A model generated the notes under the pieces. That model was not told where the DNA came from, ran no database searches, and worked only from the letters and a program-made list of their open reading frames with translations. A stretch of DNA of 57,565 nucleotides from an uncultured Bacteroidales bacterium (GTDB lineage: Bacteria > Bacteroidota > Bacteroidia > Bacteroidales > FEN-979). Made by a program: the position numbers and the translations under genes. Where the stretch lies: contig CAIYES010000283.1 in the NCBI GenBank assembly GCA_903925275.1, positions 1 to 57,565 of the forward strand, written 5' to 3'. This document shows positions 20,274-28,950 of the stretch, piece by piece. The number at the start of each line of letters is the position of its first letter. Position 1 is the stretch's first letter.

Positions 20274-21185
20274 GTGATAGAAACCATAAAATTCGGAACA
20301 CTTCGATGGTCGCATATCATCAGGCCCACTGAAGAAGATTTACAGGCATTGAATGACCGGTATCATTTCCATCCGCTCGACCTTGAAGATTGCCGAACGG
20401 AGGTAAATTTAAGGCCCAAGATCGATATTTATGACGATTATCATTTTATCATCCTTCATTTCCCGGCCTTCGGGGTTACGGAACAATTTATTGAAATCCG
20501 CGAAATCAAGTTTTTCTGGGGAAAAGATTACCTGATCAGCATCAGTAAATCACAATGGTTGCTGAAAGATTTGTTTACCAGGGAAAAGGCAAAATCACAA
20601 ACGGCCGGGCGAATGGAAGTCGGGAGCAGCGATCAGCTTTTTTATGAAATACTTGACCACCTGATGCTGGATACACAAAAGCTGGTGGAAAGGGTAGATA
20701 AAGATGTGGATGATTGCGGCAAGGCGCTTTTTTCAAAGAAAGCAGAACCTACGATCGAAAAAATCTCAAGAACCCGTAAAAACCTGATCTTACTGAATAC
20801 CATGTTCAAACCTCAAATGAACCTGTTTAACAAGCTGCAAAGCGGCGCCATCAAGGGGTTCGCTGAGAATATGGAGGACTACTGGGGCAATATCATGGAC
20901 TACTATCAGAAGATTTGGGACATGGTTGAAGATGATGGCGAATTGATTAAAGGCTATTCCATGACCTTCGATTCCCTGCAGGTGAACAAAACCAACGAGG
21001 TGATGAAGATCCTGACCCTTATCTCATCGGTATTGCTGCCATTGACGTTTATAGCCAGTCTTTACGGAATGAATATCAAGCTCCCGATCCAGGATCATCC
21101 TTTTTCGTTCATCATCGTTGCCTCCGTAATGTGCGGAATTGCCCTTGTGATGTTCGTCTATTTCAAAATGAAGAAATGGATGTAA
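20274..21185 (+). CDS. CorA family divalent cation transporter
   Basis: A 303-residue CorA/MIT family channel. A large cytoplasmic alpha/beta domain, with a long helix around DQLFYEILDHLMLDTQKLVERVDKDVDDC, leads to two C-terminal helices. The first ends in the selectivity motif GMN (residues 265-267, in LYGMNIKLP) and the second finishes with a basic tail, KMKKWM. It should form a pentamer in the inner membrane moving Mg2+ or a similar ion. The start is GTG at 20274; the reading opens directly into IETIKFGTLRW and no ATG lies nearby in frame. It follows the inverted repeat. Confidence 0.9.
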   Translation: MIETIKFGTLRWSHIIRPTEEDLQALNDRYHFHPLDLEDCRTEVNLRPKIDIYDDYHFIILHFPAFGVTEQFIEIREIKFFWGKDYLISISKSQWLLKDLFTREKAKSQTAGRMEVGSSDQLFYEILDHLMLDTQKLVERVDKDVDDCGKALFSKKAEPTIEKISRTRKNLILLNTMFKPQMNLFNKLQSGAIKGFAENMEDYWGNIMDYYQKIWDMVEDDGELIKGYSMTFDSLQVNKTNEVMKILTLISSVLLPLTFIASLYGMNIKLPIQDHPFSFIIVASVMCGIALVMFVYFKMKKWM

Positions 21186-21191
21186 CCCGGC

Positions 21192-22274
21192 TCATTGGTC
21201 ATCACGGTTCATGACATCGATCTGGCGCTGAATTCCCTCTTCGTGAACCGATTCGAGTAATTTCAGAATAAACTCCCGGCTCAATCCCATTTTTATGCCT
21301 GCTTCAATCCGGTCGCGGGTAAGTTGATTCCATCGTTTCAACTGAAGGATGGTAATCTTGTTCGCTTTTTTGTAGGTTCCGATCTCGGCTACCACATTCA
21401 TGCGACGGGCGAGAATATCAATAAGCTCTTCATCGAGTTTGTCGATTTCAGAACGCAGCGCTTCCAATTTATTTTCAAATTCGATGCTTCCCGACTCACG
21501 GCGCACGATAAGTTTTGAAAGAATCTCAGATAACTGTACCGGAGTGATCTGCTGATTTTTATCGGTGAGGGCTTTTGATGGGTTTATGTGCGATTCGATC
21601 ATGATCCCGTTCATTTCCAGGTCGAGGGCTTTTTGTATGGTGGCAGGGATCAGTTCGCGGTTTCCACAAATGTGGCTGGGATCAACCAGGATGGGCAGGT
21701 TGGGAAATAGTCTTTTCAGTTCGATGGGGATTTCCCACATCGGAGCATTCCGGTAAGGAGAGCGGTTGAAGAATGAAAACCCGCGGTGCACGGCAATCAG
21801 TTTGGTAAGTCCCATCTCGTTCAAACGTTCGATGGCACCCATCCATGTTTTCAAGTCGGGATTGAGCGGGTTCTTGATCATCACAGGAATGTCGTTTCCG
21901 CCAATCGCCTCTCCGATCTCCTGGACGGCAAACGGGTTGACCACTGTGCGGGCGCCGATCCAGAGTATATCGATGCCGTGATTCAGTGCATCTTCGACAT
22001 GACGCGGGTTGGCTACTTCGACTGTTACCAGCAACCCGGTCTCTTCTTTAACGCGTTGAAGCCATTTCAACCCTGAATGCCCGACTCCTTCAAAAGCTCC
22101 CGGACGGGTACGGGGTTTCCAGATGCCGGCCCGGAAAATCTTTACCTGCGGAATGGCAGCGAGGCTTAAGGCTGTTTCAATAACCTGCTGCTCGGTTTCA
22201 GCGCTGCAAGGACCGGCAATGACAAATGGCTGGTGACTTGCCGGTATCCAGTTGTTCAGCGGTTCGATGTCCAT
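21192..22274 (-). CDS. bifunctional DAHP synthase / chorismate mutase
   Basis: A 360-residue fusion. Residues 1-265 are a 3-deoxy-7-phosphoheptulonate synthase of the KDO8P-synthase-like class (IAGPCSAETEQQV; FRAGIWKPRTRPGAFEGVG; PVMIKNPLNPD; ILVDPSHICGNREL; GIMIESHINPSKA), joining phosphoenolpyruvate and erythrose 4-phosphate at the start of the shikimate pathway. Residues about 270-350 are an AroQ-type chorismate mutase (LRSEIDKLDEELIDILARRM; IGTYKKANKITI), making prephenate. The order synthase then mutase is common in Bacteroidetes, where binding of prephenate by the mutase part can inhibit the synthase. It converges on the CorA-like gene with a gap of only six bases. Confidence 0.93.
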   Translation of the reverse strand: MDIEPLNNWIPASHQPFVIAGPCSAETEQQVIETALSLAAIPQVKIFRAGIWKPRTRPGAFEGVGHSGLKWLQRVKEETGLLVTVEVANPRHVEDALNHGIDILWIGARTVVNPFAVQEIGEAIGGNDIPVMIKNPLNPDLKTWMGAIERLNEMGLTKLIAVHRGFSFFNRSPYRNAPMWEIPIELKRLFPNLPILVDPSHICGNRELIPATIQKALDLEMNGIMIESHINPSKALTDKNQQITPVQLSEILSKLIVRRESGSIEFENKLEALRSEIDKLDEELIDILARRMNVVAEIGTYKKANKITILQLKRWNQLTRDRIEAGIKMGLSREFILKLLESVHEEGIQRQIDVMNRDDQ

Positions 22275-22365
22275 ATTCTTCCGGGATGTTTTGGCAAAGG
22301 TAACCGTTTTTCAGCGCAGATGGTTGCAGTTTTAGAGCAGAAACCGGGGTTCATTGTTGCATTCC

Positions 22366-22848
22366 TCATGGGGTGGTAGCAGAATCGAGCGATTCAATCA
22401 ATTCAGCCATCAATGCCAGCAACCTTTTTGTTTTCGCCTTGCCCAGCTGTTTTTCAAATTCTATCGTCAGCAGTTTGTTGGCTTCCCAAATTTTTACGAG
22501 CATGTCAGCGCCTTTGTCGGTCAATGAAATAATGTTACAGCGGCTGTCCTGTTCATTGGGATCAATGACAATGAGCTCATTCCTCAGCATTTCTTTAACC
22601 GATTTACTCATGGCCTGCTTTGAAACCTTTGCGCGGCGTGCCATTTCACTGTTTGAAACTCCATCAAGCCCGATTGTGGCCAATAGGTGGATATGGCTTG
22701 GCCCTAAAGCCACCGCGCCTAACTTCGGCCACCGGCTGTCGCCCCAAACGGAAAGATACCGGTATAAAAAATAGATTTGCCGGCCAATGCTTTCTTCCTT
22801 TGGTGGCCTTTTGGCGATTAACTTTTTTTTGACTGAATTCGATAACAT
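22366..22848 (-). CDS. MarR family transcriptional regulator
   Basis: A 160-residue winged-helix regulator. SNSEMARRAKVSKQAMSKSVKEM is the DNA-recognition helix-turn-helix, followed by the wing (NEQDSRCNIISLTDKGADML) and the C-terminal dimerisation helices. It is transcribed away from the HlyD/MFS/TolC operon with only 87 bases between the starts. This is the standard arrangement of a MarR repressor controlling a drug efflux operon and itself, with release when a ligand binds. Confidence 0.9.
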   Translation of the reverse strand: MLSNSVKKKLIAKRPPKEESIGRQIYFLYRYLSVWGDSRWPKLGAVALGPSHIHLLATIGLDGVSNSEMARRAKVSKQAMSKSVKEMLRNELIVIDPNEQDSRCNIISLTDKGADMLVKIWEANKLLTIEFEKQLGKAKTKRLLALMAELIESLDSATTP

Positions 22849-22869
22849 TTTAACTTTTTTTGAAATATA

Positions 22870-22900
22870 GTCAACTTCCTTGTCGATATTTCGTCAACTT
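22870..22900. promoter_or_regulatory. possible MarR operator (two GTCAACTT repeats)
   Basis: Two identical copies of GTCAACTT, at 22870-22877 and 22893-22900, are 23 bases apart (about two helical turns) in the divergent promoter region. They lie just upstream of the efflux promoter element. They are a plausible repressor site; a palindromic site as in classical MarR is not evident. Confidence 0.4.
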
Positions 22901-22904
22901 GGTT

Positions 22905-22912
22905 TACTTTTG
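22905..22912 (+). promoter_or_regulatory. Bacteroidetes promoter element of the efflux operon
   Basis: TACTTTTG matches TAnnTTTG, 23 bases before the ATG of the HlyD gene and five bases after the second GTCAACTT. Confidence 0.65.
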
Positions 22913-22935
22913 CAAAAATATAAAAAACTATTCAC

Positions 22936-23985
22936 ATGGACACTGAATCCAAAAAGGGACGAATGGGAGGAAAAAAAATATTGCCCCGTATTATCATCGG
23001 CACTGTTGTCCTTATCGGGTTAATTTATCTGATAAAATTTGTCTGGTATTCCATTCATCATGAAGAAACCGACAATGCACAGGTCGAGATGAGACTGGTT
23101 CCCATCCTTAGCAGGGTTTCCGGATATGTGGACAAGATCTATATCGATGACTTTGAACATGTGAAAAGCGGGCAGCTTCTGCTGGTTGTCGATTCCACGG
23201 AACTTGATCTGCAACTGCAGGAGATGCAGGCCGATTTCAACCAGTCTCTTTCGGACATTGAAAATGCAAAGGCATCCCTGACTAATGCTGAGGCATCGCT
23301 TGCCTACGCGAAAGGGAACCTTGAAGTGATCAGACTTCGGCAGACCAAAGCATCCAATGACCTGATCCGCGATAAAAGCCTGTTTGAAGGAAACGCCATC
23401 ACCAGGAGGCAGTTTGACGACAGTCAGTCGAATTCGGAAGTCACCACCCAGCAACTTGAAACAAGCCAGATGGATGTTAAGGTGGCAGAAACGCGTCTGG
23501 CCGTGCTGTCATCACTTGTAAAGAAGGCACAATCGCAAGCCGATTTAAAAAATGCACGCATCGGTCAGCAAAAGCTTAAAATTTCCTATTGCCGCATTTA
23601 TGCCATCGCCGACGGAAAACTTGGTAAAAGGAATGTGGATGAAGGGCAATTCATCCAGGCCGGGACGCCGCTTTTCACCATCGTGAACAGCCAGAGTCAA
23701 TGGGTTGTTGCAAATTTCAAGGAGAACCAGCTAAAAAACATCTATATCGGGCAATTGGTGAAAATCAAAATTGACGGTTATCCAAAATTAGATGTCCAGG
23801 GTAAAGTTGTTTCCCTGTCTGAAGCAACAGGAGCCCGGTTTTCGCTGCTGCCTCCCGACAATGCTACCGGAAATTTTGTCAAGGTAACACAGCGGGTTCC
23901 GGTGCGCATCGAGATCATCGATGCCGGAAAATACAAAGATATCCTGCGGGCAGGGATAAGCGTAGTTGTTTCCGTTCCTATCTGA
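22936..23985 (+). CDS. EmrA/HlyD-type efflux membrane-fusion protein
   Basis: A 349-residue periplasmic adaptor. One N-terminal membrane helix (about residues 16-38) is followed by the barrel/lipoyl half (TDNAQVEMRLVPILSRVSGYVDKIYI), a long coiled-coil hairpin (about 85-215) and the second lipoyl half (SYCRIYAIADGKLGKRNVDEGQFIQAGTPLFTIVN). It bridges the inner-membrane transporter and the outer-membrane channel encoded next to it. The next gene begins eight bases after its stop. Confidence 0.92.
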   Translation: MDTESKKGRMGGKKILPRIIIGTVVLIGLIYLIKFVWYSIHHEETDNAQVEMRLVPILSRVSGYVDKIYIDDFEHVKSGQLLLVVDSTELDLQLQEMQADFNQSLSDIENAKASLTNAEASLAYAKGNLEVIRLRQTKASNDLIRDKSLFEGNAITRRQFDDSQSNSEVTTQQLETSQMDVKVAETRLAVLSSLVKKAQSQADLKNARIGQQKLKISYCRIYAIADGKLGKRNVDEGQFIQAGTPLFTIVNSQSQWVVANFKENQLKNIYIGQLVKIKIDGYPKLDVQGKVVSLSEATGARFSLLPPDNATGNFVKVTQRVPVRIEIIDAGKYKDILRAGISVVVSVPI

Positions 23986-23992
23986 TACGAAA

Positions 23993-25552
23993 ATGACATC
24001 ACTCAGCAGGCTGGCGAAGACCATCATCGCACTTACCACCATTTCAGCAGCCATCATGGAGCTGATCGACACCTCCATTGTGAATGTCGCATTGAACCAG
24101 ATGGCCGGGAACCTTGGTACCTCTATCGAAGACATCGCCTGGGTGATCACCTCCTATGCCATCGCCAATGTGATCATTATCCCCATGACCGGTTTTCTGG
24201 CTGCCTATTTTGGCAGACGGCGTTATTACATGGCCTCCATTGTCATTTTTACGGTGGCTTCTGTTTTCTGCGGAATGTCAACCTCTCTATGGCAGATCGT
24301 AGTGTGGCGGTTCGTCCAGGGACTTGGCGGCGGAGGGCTGCTATCAACATCACAGTCTATCCTTTTCGAGACCTTTCCGGGCAAACAACGTGGTTTGGCA
24401 GCCGCCCTGTTCGGAATGGGAATCGTACTGGGACCAACCCTCGGACCAACGGTGGGAGGAGTGATTATAGACAGCTATTCGTGGCCGCTGATCTTCTACA
24501 TCAACATTCCTTTCGGAATTGTTGCCTGCCTGCTCACCTACCGGTTTATCCCGAAAGGCTTTGACATCTCGGTTAAGCCAAGGATAGACTGGTCCGGAAT
24601 TTTCCTGCTCACCATCGGCATCGGTTCGCTGCAATATGTGCTTGAACGCGGAGAAGCCGAGGACTGGTTTGATTCCAGGCTGATCATCGGGCTCACCATT
24701 GTAGCAGTTGTCGGGTTGATTAGTTTCATCTGGTGGGAATTGCGGCATAAGGAGCCTGTGGTTAACCTTCGTATTTTAAAAGACTGGAACCTGTCGTTAA
24801 CAACCCTTCTCACCTTCATCGTCGGGTTTATCTTGTTTACTTCTGTTTTTGTATTCCCGCTGATGTTGCAACGGGTGCTGGGTTATACAGCCTATGAAAC
24901 CGGCCTCACCCTGTTGCCTGCATCTATTATATCCCTGATCATCATGCCTTTCATCGGGAAGATGCTTCAGGCAGGCACCCCGCCAAAAATTTTTGTAACC
25001 ATCGGTTTTATCACCCTTATGGGATTCGGGATTTTGATGTCGCGCGCCGATCTGAATGTTTCTTCCGGCTTCTTCGCCCTGCCGCTGATGATCAGGGGTG
25101 CAGGACTTGCCTGCCTGATGGTGCCGCTGAATGCCATGGCTGTTGCGGGATTGCAGTCAAGGGATATTCCCCAGGGGGTCGCCCTGAACAATATGATGCG
25201 CCAGCTGGGAGGATCCTTCGGAATTGCCATCATCAACAACTATATTGCCCATCGGGTGGCTGTTCACAGGATCGACCTGATCAGCAATATTTATAGCGGT
25301 GGATATCAGTTTACCGAGCGTTATAACCAGATTTACCAGGGACTGCAGGCAAAACTCCCGGTTGCGGCCAATCTGCAGCAACAAACTTACAAGCTGATTG
25401 AACTTTCGGTGATGAAGCAAACCTATATGCTGAGTTATCTCGACGCATTCCTTTATGCCACCCTCTTTATTCTCATTGCCTTTCCCCTGATCTTCTTTAC
25501 CCGTAACCGACGGATAGGCGCGGAGGTTAAAATGACAGGAGAAGCACATTAA
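23993..25552 (+). CDS. DHA2 family MFS drug/H+ antiporter (EmrB-like)
   Basis: A 519-residue transporter with 14 predicted helices. Family motifs: LIDTSIVNVALNQMAGNLG (helix 1), GFLAAYFGRRRYYM (motif A), WRFVQGLGGGGLLSTSQSI (motif B), and GIVLGPTLGPTVGG (motif C of drug:H+ antiporters). It should export hydrophobic compounds in exchange for protons, through the adaptor and TolC partners. An in-frame start 27 bases upstream overlaps the previous gene; I prefer the ATG at 23993. Confidence 0.92.
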   Translation: MTSLSRLAKTIIALTTISAAIMELIDTSIVNVALNQMAGNLGTSIEDIAWVITSYAIANVIIIPMTGFLAAYFGRRRYYMASIVIFTVASVFCGMSTSLWQIVVWRFVQGLGGGGLLSTSQSILFETFPGKQRGLAAALFGMGIVLGPTLGPTVGGVIIDSYSWPLIFYINIPFGIVACLLTYRFIPKGFDISVKPRIDWSGIFLLTIGIGSLQYVLERGEAEDWFDSRLIIGLTIVAVVGLISFIWWELRHKEPVVNLRILKDWNLSLTTLLTFIVGFILFTSVFVFPLMLQRVLGYTAYETGLTLLPASIISLIIMPFIGKMLQAGTPPKIFVTIGFITLMGFGILMSRADLNVSSGFFALPLMIRGAGLACLMVPLNAMAVAGLQSRDIPQGVALNNMMRQLGGSFGIAIINNYIAHRVAVHRIDLISNIYSGGYQFTERYNQIYQGLQAKLPVAANLQQQTYKLIELSVMKQTYMLSYLDAFLYATLFILIAFPLIFFTRNRRIGAEVKMTGEAH

Positions 25553-25583
25553 TTACAAACTGCAAATCACGGATTACAAATTG
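25553..25583 (+). repeat. degenerate ATTACAAA repeats
   Basis: Between the MFS stop and the TolC start, AATTACAAACTGCAAATCAC and GGATTACAAATTG form two or three imperfect copies of a short ATTACAAA unit. It starts directly at the MFS stop, like the clearer arrays elsewhere in the Bacteroidetes part. Confidence 0.4.
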
Positions 25584-25589
25584 AATCTT

Positions 25590-26891
25590 ATGAGGGCCTT
25601 TGTTTTATTAACCGGATTTTTATTTTTTCAGATTGTGTTGCCGGCACAGGAGATTGCTGTGCCTGCCTCCCTGAAACATCTTGTTGAACAGTCGTTCCAG
25701 AAATATCCCCGGGTGGAGGAAATGAATGAAATTGTCAGGATGAGCGAGGTGAAGGTCAATCTGGGGAAAGCAGGATATCTCCCGATTGCCAGCGGTGATT
25801 TATCCTATCGCAGGCAATACCCCACACCGGCCATTCAGTTTCCGGCAGGACAGGGCCAGGTTGAGGAGATCAGGATCCAACCGGCCAACAATTACAATGC
25901 CTCAATCAACATCGCGCAGCCATTGGTTGACCTGAGAACGCCTGTGACCGTGAATAAGGCAAAGAGCGATCTGAAAACCTCCAGAGACAATCTTGAGAGC
26001 TTTAAAATCCAGCTTGCTTATCAGGTGGCCCAAATCTATTATTCCATTATATTTCTGAATAAAAGTCTGTATGTCCAGAATGAACAGATCAACCTGTTGC
26101 AATCCACGCTGCAGCAGATCGGGGTAAAGGTTAAAAACGGTGATGCGCTCACCTATGACCTGGTTTCGACACAGGTAAAATACACCAATGCTGAAAATTT
26201 TCAAACCGATCTGACGACCCAACTGAACAAGCAATACAATATGCTTAACATGCTGACAGGGAATACAGGCACTGCATACCTGGACGATACCATCGTTGAT
26301 CAAACCACCTTCCGGATAGCAACCGATTCGCTTTTCACCCTGGCGTTCCGCAACAATCCCGAAATCATCATTGCCGATGATAAAATAAAGTCGGCAGCCT
26401 GGGATATTGTTTCAGCCAACCGAAACCGTATGCCAACCCTGAATCTCCTGGCAGGAGTGGGCTATAAAAACGGATTCATGCCCGACATCGACGCCGTGAC
26501 CTTCAATTACTCCGTGGGTGTTGGCGTAGCCATCCCGATTCTTTCCGCTACCCGCCCCGGTTTGCAAAAAAAGATGGCCACCATCAGCCTCAATGCATCG
26601 AAGCTGTCACTTGAATCTCAAAAAGCCGGCCTGAACAAAGATCTGCTGAACGCGCTGGATGATATTCAAAAAAATCAGAAAAAACTGAACAGCACCGATA
26701 CCCTTATCAAACAGGCACAACTCGCACTCGACCTTGCCACCGATCGTTATAAATACGGGGTTATTACCAACCTCGACCTGCTCACCTCGCTGACCAACTA
26801 CAAGGATGCCCAGCTCAGCCGCCTTCAATTCGAGTATAACCTGCTTTTATCACGGATGGAATTGTGCCGTCTGGCCGGGGTCAACTGGTAA
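25590..26891 (+). CDS. TolC family outer-membrane efflux protein
   Basis: A 433-residue outer-membrane channel. The signal peptide is MRAFVLLTGFLFFQIVLPAQ; two repeats of long helices and beta strands follow (NNYNASINIAQPLVDLRTPVTVNKAKSDLK; NYSVGVGVAIPILSATRPGLQ; ATDRYKYGVITNLDLLTSLTNY). The trimer would form the exit duct for the EmrA/EmrB pair encoded just upstream. A TTG at 25581 is in frame, but the ATG at 25590 starts the signal peptide. Confidence 0.92.
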   Translation: MRAFVLLTGFLFFQIVLPAQEIAVPASLKHLVEQSFQKYPRVEEMNEIVRMSEVKVNLGKAGYLPIASGDLSYRRQYPTPAIQFPAGQGQVEEIRIQPANNYNASINIAQPLVDLRTPVTVNKAKSDLKTSRDNLESFKIQLAYQVAQIYYSIIFLNKSLYVQNEQINLLQSTLQQIGVKVKNGDALTYDLVSTQVKYTNAENFQTDLTTQLNKQYNMLNMLTGNTGTAYLDDTIVDQTTFRIATDSLFTLAFRNNPEIIIADDKIKSAAWDIVSANRNRMPTLNLLAGVGYKNGFMPDIDAVTFNYSVGVGVAIPILSATRPGLQKKMATISLNASKLSLESQKAGLNKDLLNALDDIQKNQKKLNSTDTLIKQAQLALDLATDRYKYGVITNLDLLTSLTNYKDAQLSRLQFEYNLLLSRMELCRLAGVNW

Positions 26892-27003
26892 GATAACCGC
26901 GCAATCTCAGGCAGGAAGGGTCATTTGGGATACCCGTTTTTATTCAGCATCTGAATTTCTGTTAAATTTCTGTTAAATGTATTTTAAGAAAAAAAACTTC
27001 GTA

Positions 27004-27011
27004 TAATTTTG
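27004..27011 (+). promoter_or_regulatory. Bacteroidetes promoter element of gldA
   Basis: TAATTTTG matches TAnnTTTG, 25 bases before the gldA ATG. The upstream 60 bases contain two copies of TTTCTGTTAAAT and are very AT-rich. Confidence 0.6.
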
Positions 27012-27036
27012 CGGCGCAATTACAAACGGGATTTTT

Positions 27037-27969
27037 ATGGAAGTGATCGTTGAGAAAATCACCAAAAGCTATGGCTTTCAAAAAGCAGTAGACAATATCT
27101 CCTTTAAAGTAAATCAAGGGGAAATAGTCGGTTTCCTGGGGCCTAACGGTGCCGGGAAAACCACGACAATGAAGATCATAACCTGTTACATGCCGCCGAA
27201 TGAAGGCGATGTAATCATCGGGGGAGTGTCGGTACTGGAAAATCCCGAAGAGGTAAAAAAACACATCGGCTATCTTCCTGAAGCCAACCCGCTCTATAAG
27301 GACATGCCTGTTATTGATTACCTGAAATTCGTTGCAGAAATTCAGGGCGTTCCGGCAGGAAAAATCCGCGAACGGATCTTGGAAATGGTCAAAATCTGCG
27401 GGTTGAAAAATGAGAAGCATAAAAAGATCAGTGAACTGTCGAAGGGCTACCAGCAAAGGGTCGGCCTGGCCCAGGCGCTGATCCATGATCCTGAAGTGCT
27501 GATCCTGGATGAACCCACCTCAGGGCTTGATCCGAACCAGATTGTCGAGATACGGGATCTGATCAGGAAGATCGGCCGCGAAAAAACCGTGATCCTCTGC
27601 TCGCATATCCTGGCAGAGGTTGAAGCCACCTGCGACCGGATCCTGATTATAAACAAAGGGCAACTGGTTGCCGACGGAACAGCAACCTCGCTGCGGAAAC
27701 AAGCACAGAATAAAGAGATCGTTAAAGTAACCATTGAAGATGGTGAAAGGAATGATATTTACAGCAGTCTGCAGGGTATTGCCTCCGTTGAATTGGTCGA
27801 TCTGCTTCCGGCACATACGCAATCGTTCGAGATTCAAAGCAAACCCGATACCAGCTCCAGGAAAGCAATTTTTAAGTTGTGTGTGGAAAAAGGCTGGTCA
27901 CTTACCGAAATGACACCGGTCGAGCGTAAACTTGAAGAGGTGTTCAGGGATCTTACCATCACGAATTAA
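27037..27969 (+). CDS. gldA: gliding motility ABC transporter ATP-binding protein GldA
   Basis: A 310-residue ABC ATPase. Walker A is GPNGAGKTTT (35-44), the signature ELSKGYQQRVGLAQAL, Walker B VLILDEPTSGLDP, and the switch His in CSHILAEVEATCDR. A roughly 80-residue C-terminal extension follows. With the permease and the GldG protein downstream it makes the GldAFG ABC system that is required for gliding in Flavobacterium and present in many non-gliding Bacteroidetes; its cargo is not known. The gld label rests on the gene order as much as on the ATPase itself, since similar Nos/ABC-2 ATPases look alike. Confidence 0.82.
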   Translation: MEVIVEKITKSYGFQKAVDNISFKVNQGEIVGFLGPNGAGKTTTMKIITCYMPPNEGDVIIGGVSVLENPEEVKKHIGYLPEANPLYKDMPVIDYLKFVAEIQGVPAGKIRERILEMVKICGLKNEKHKKISELSKGYQQRVGLAQALIHDPEVLILDEPTSGLDPNQIVEIRDLIRKIGREKTVILCSHILAEVEATCDRILIINKGQLVADGTATSLRKQAQNKEIVKVTIEDGERNDIYSSLQGIASVELVDLLPAHTQSFEIQSKPDTSSRKAIFKLCVEKGWSLTEMTPVERKLEEVFRDLTITN

Positions 27970-28020
27970 TTTACGGAAGCCTTATGATTGTTGAAGTTCA
28001 ACCACTTCGTGACTCAGGTC

Positions 28021-28082
28021 TGCCGACTGTTGATTCCTTCGGCAAATACCCGTGTTTATTGAAATTCGGCCACTCTGTGGCC
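28021..28082. repeat. two small hairpins in the gldA-gldF gap
   Basis: The 169-base gap holds TGCCGA/TCGGCA (28021-28044) and the perfect stem GGCCAC-TCT-GTGGCC (28068-28082). No coding region is seen. They could trim or slow the transcript between gldA and gldF. Confidence 0.35.
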
Positions 28083-28138
28083 ATTTAATGTCAAACTTTG
28101 ATCAGCATTTATAACAAGAAAAACAAACGTACTGATTT

Positions 28139-28864
28139 ATGAAAAAGATATGGATTATTGCAAAAAGGGAACTACGGTCATTTTTTGATTCACTGATGGC
28201 TTATGTGATGATCGTACTGTTTCTGGGCTTCAGCGGTTTTTTTACATGGCTTTTCGGCGGGGATGTCTTTCTGGTAAACCAAGCCAGTCTCCAATCATTT
28301 TTCGGTATTTCATTCTGGACACTTTTCTTCTTTATTCCAGCCATTACCATGGGATTACTGGCCGATGAACGAAAAACAGGAACCATCGAGCTTCTTGTGA
28401 CCAAACCTGTGAGCGACTGGCAAATCATTGCCGGAAAATTCCTTGCGGCTTTTTTACTGATCTGCATTACCCTCGGGTTGACGCTTCCCTATTATTTCAC
28501 CGTTGCAAGTATCGGCAAAATAGATCACGGTGCTGTATGGATGGGTTATCTGGGGCTGCTGTTCATGAGCGCTTCCTACATCAGCATCGGGTTATTTGCC
28601 AGCAGCATTACCAGCAATCAGATTGTTGCATTTCTCATTGCACTTTTCATCGGGATTGTCTTCCATCTTATCTTCGGCCTTGTCGGCAGCAGTTCCGGTG
28701 GATTTATAGCAGGCATTCTCGGATATCTCAGCCTGTCGACCCATTATGAATCAATGGCAAGGGGTGTAATCGACACAAAAGACATTTTCTATTTCCTCTC
28801 GATCATTTTTACCGGGCTGATCGGAACTGAACTGGCATTGTCGAGGCGCAATATTTCAAATTAA
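28139..28864 (+). CDS. gldF: gliding motility ABC permease GldF
   Basis: A 241-residue ABC-2 type permease with six predicted helices and the family motif GLLADERKTGTIELLVTKPVSDWQIIAGKF. Together with GldA and GldG it forms an inner-membrane ABC complex. It carries a start typical of the family (MKKIWIIAKRELRSFFDS) and lies between gldA and gldG on the same strand. Confidence 0.85.
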   Translation: MKKIWIIAKRELRSFFDSLMAYVMIVLFLGFSGFFTWLFGGDVFLVNQASLQSFFGISFWTLFFFIPAITMGLLADERKTGTIELLVTKPVSDWQIIAGKFLAAFLLICITLGLTLPYYFTVASIGKIDHGAVWMGYLGLLFMSASYISIGLFASSITSNQIVAFLIALFIGIVFHLIFGLVGSSSGGFIAGILGYLSLSTHYESMARGVIDTKDIFYFLSIIFTGLIGTELALSRRNISN

Positions 28865-28884
28865 CAAGTTACTGAAGACACTCA

Positions 28885-28920
28885 CCCCTGCCCTTCCAGC
28901 GTCGTTGAAGGGCTTTGGGG
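28885..28920 (+). repeat. GC-rich hairpin between gldF and gldG
   Basis: CCCCTGCCCTTC (28885-28896) pairs with GAAGGGCTTTGGGG (28907-28920) with a small bulge and a 10-base loop. No T-run follows, so it is probably not a full terminator. Confidence 0.45.
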
Positions 28921-28950
28921 CAGATAGCATAAAATCAAAATTATTGAAAG

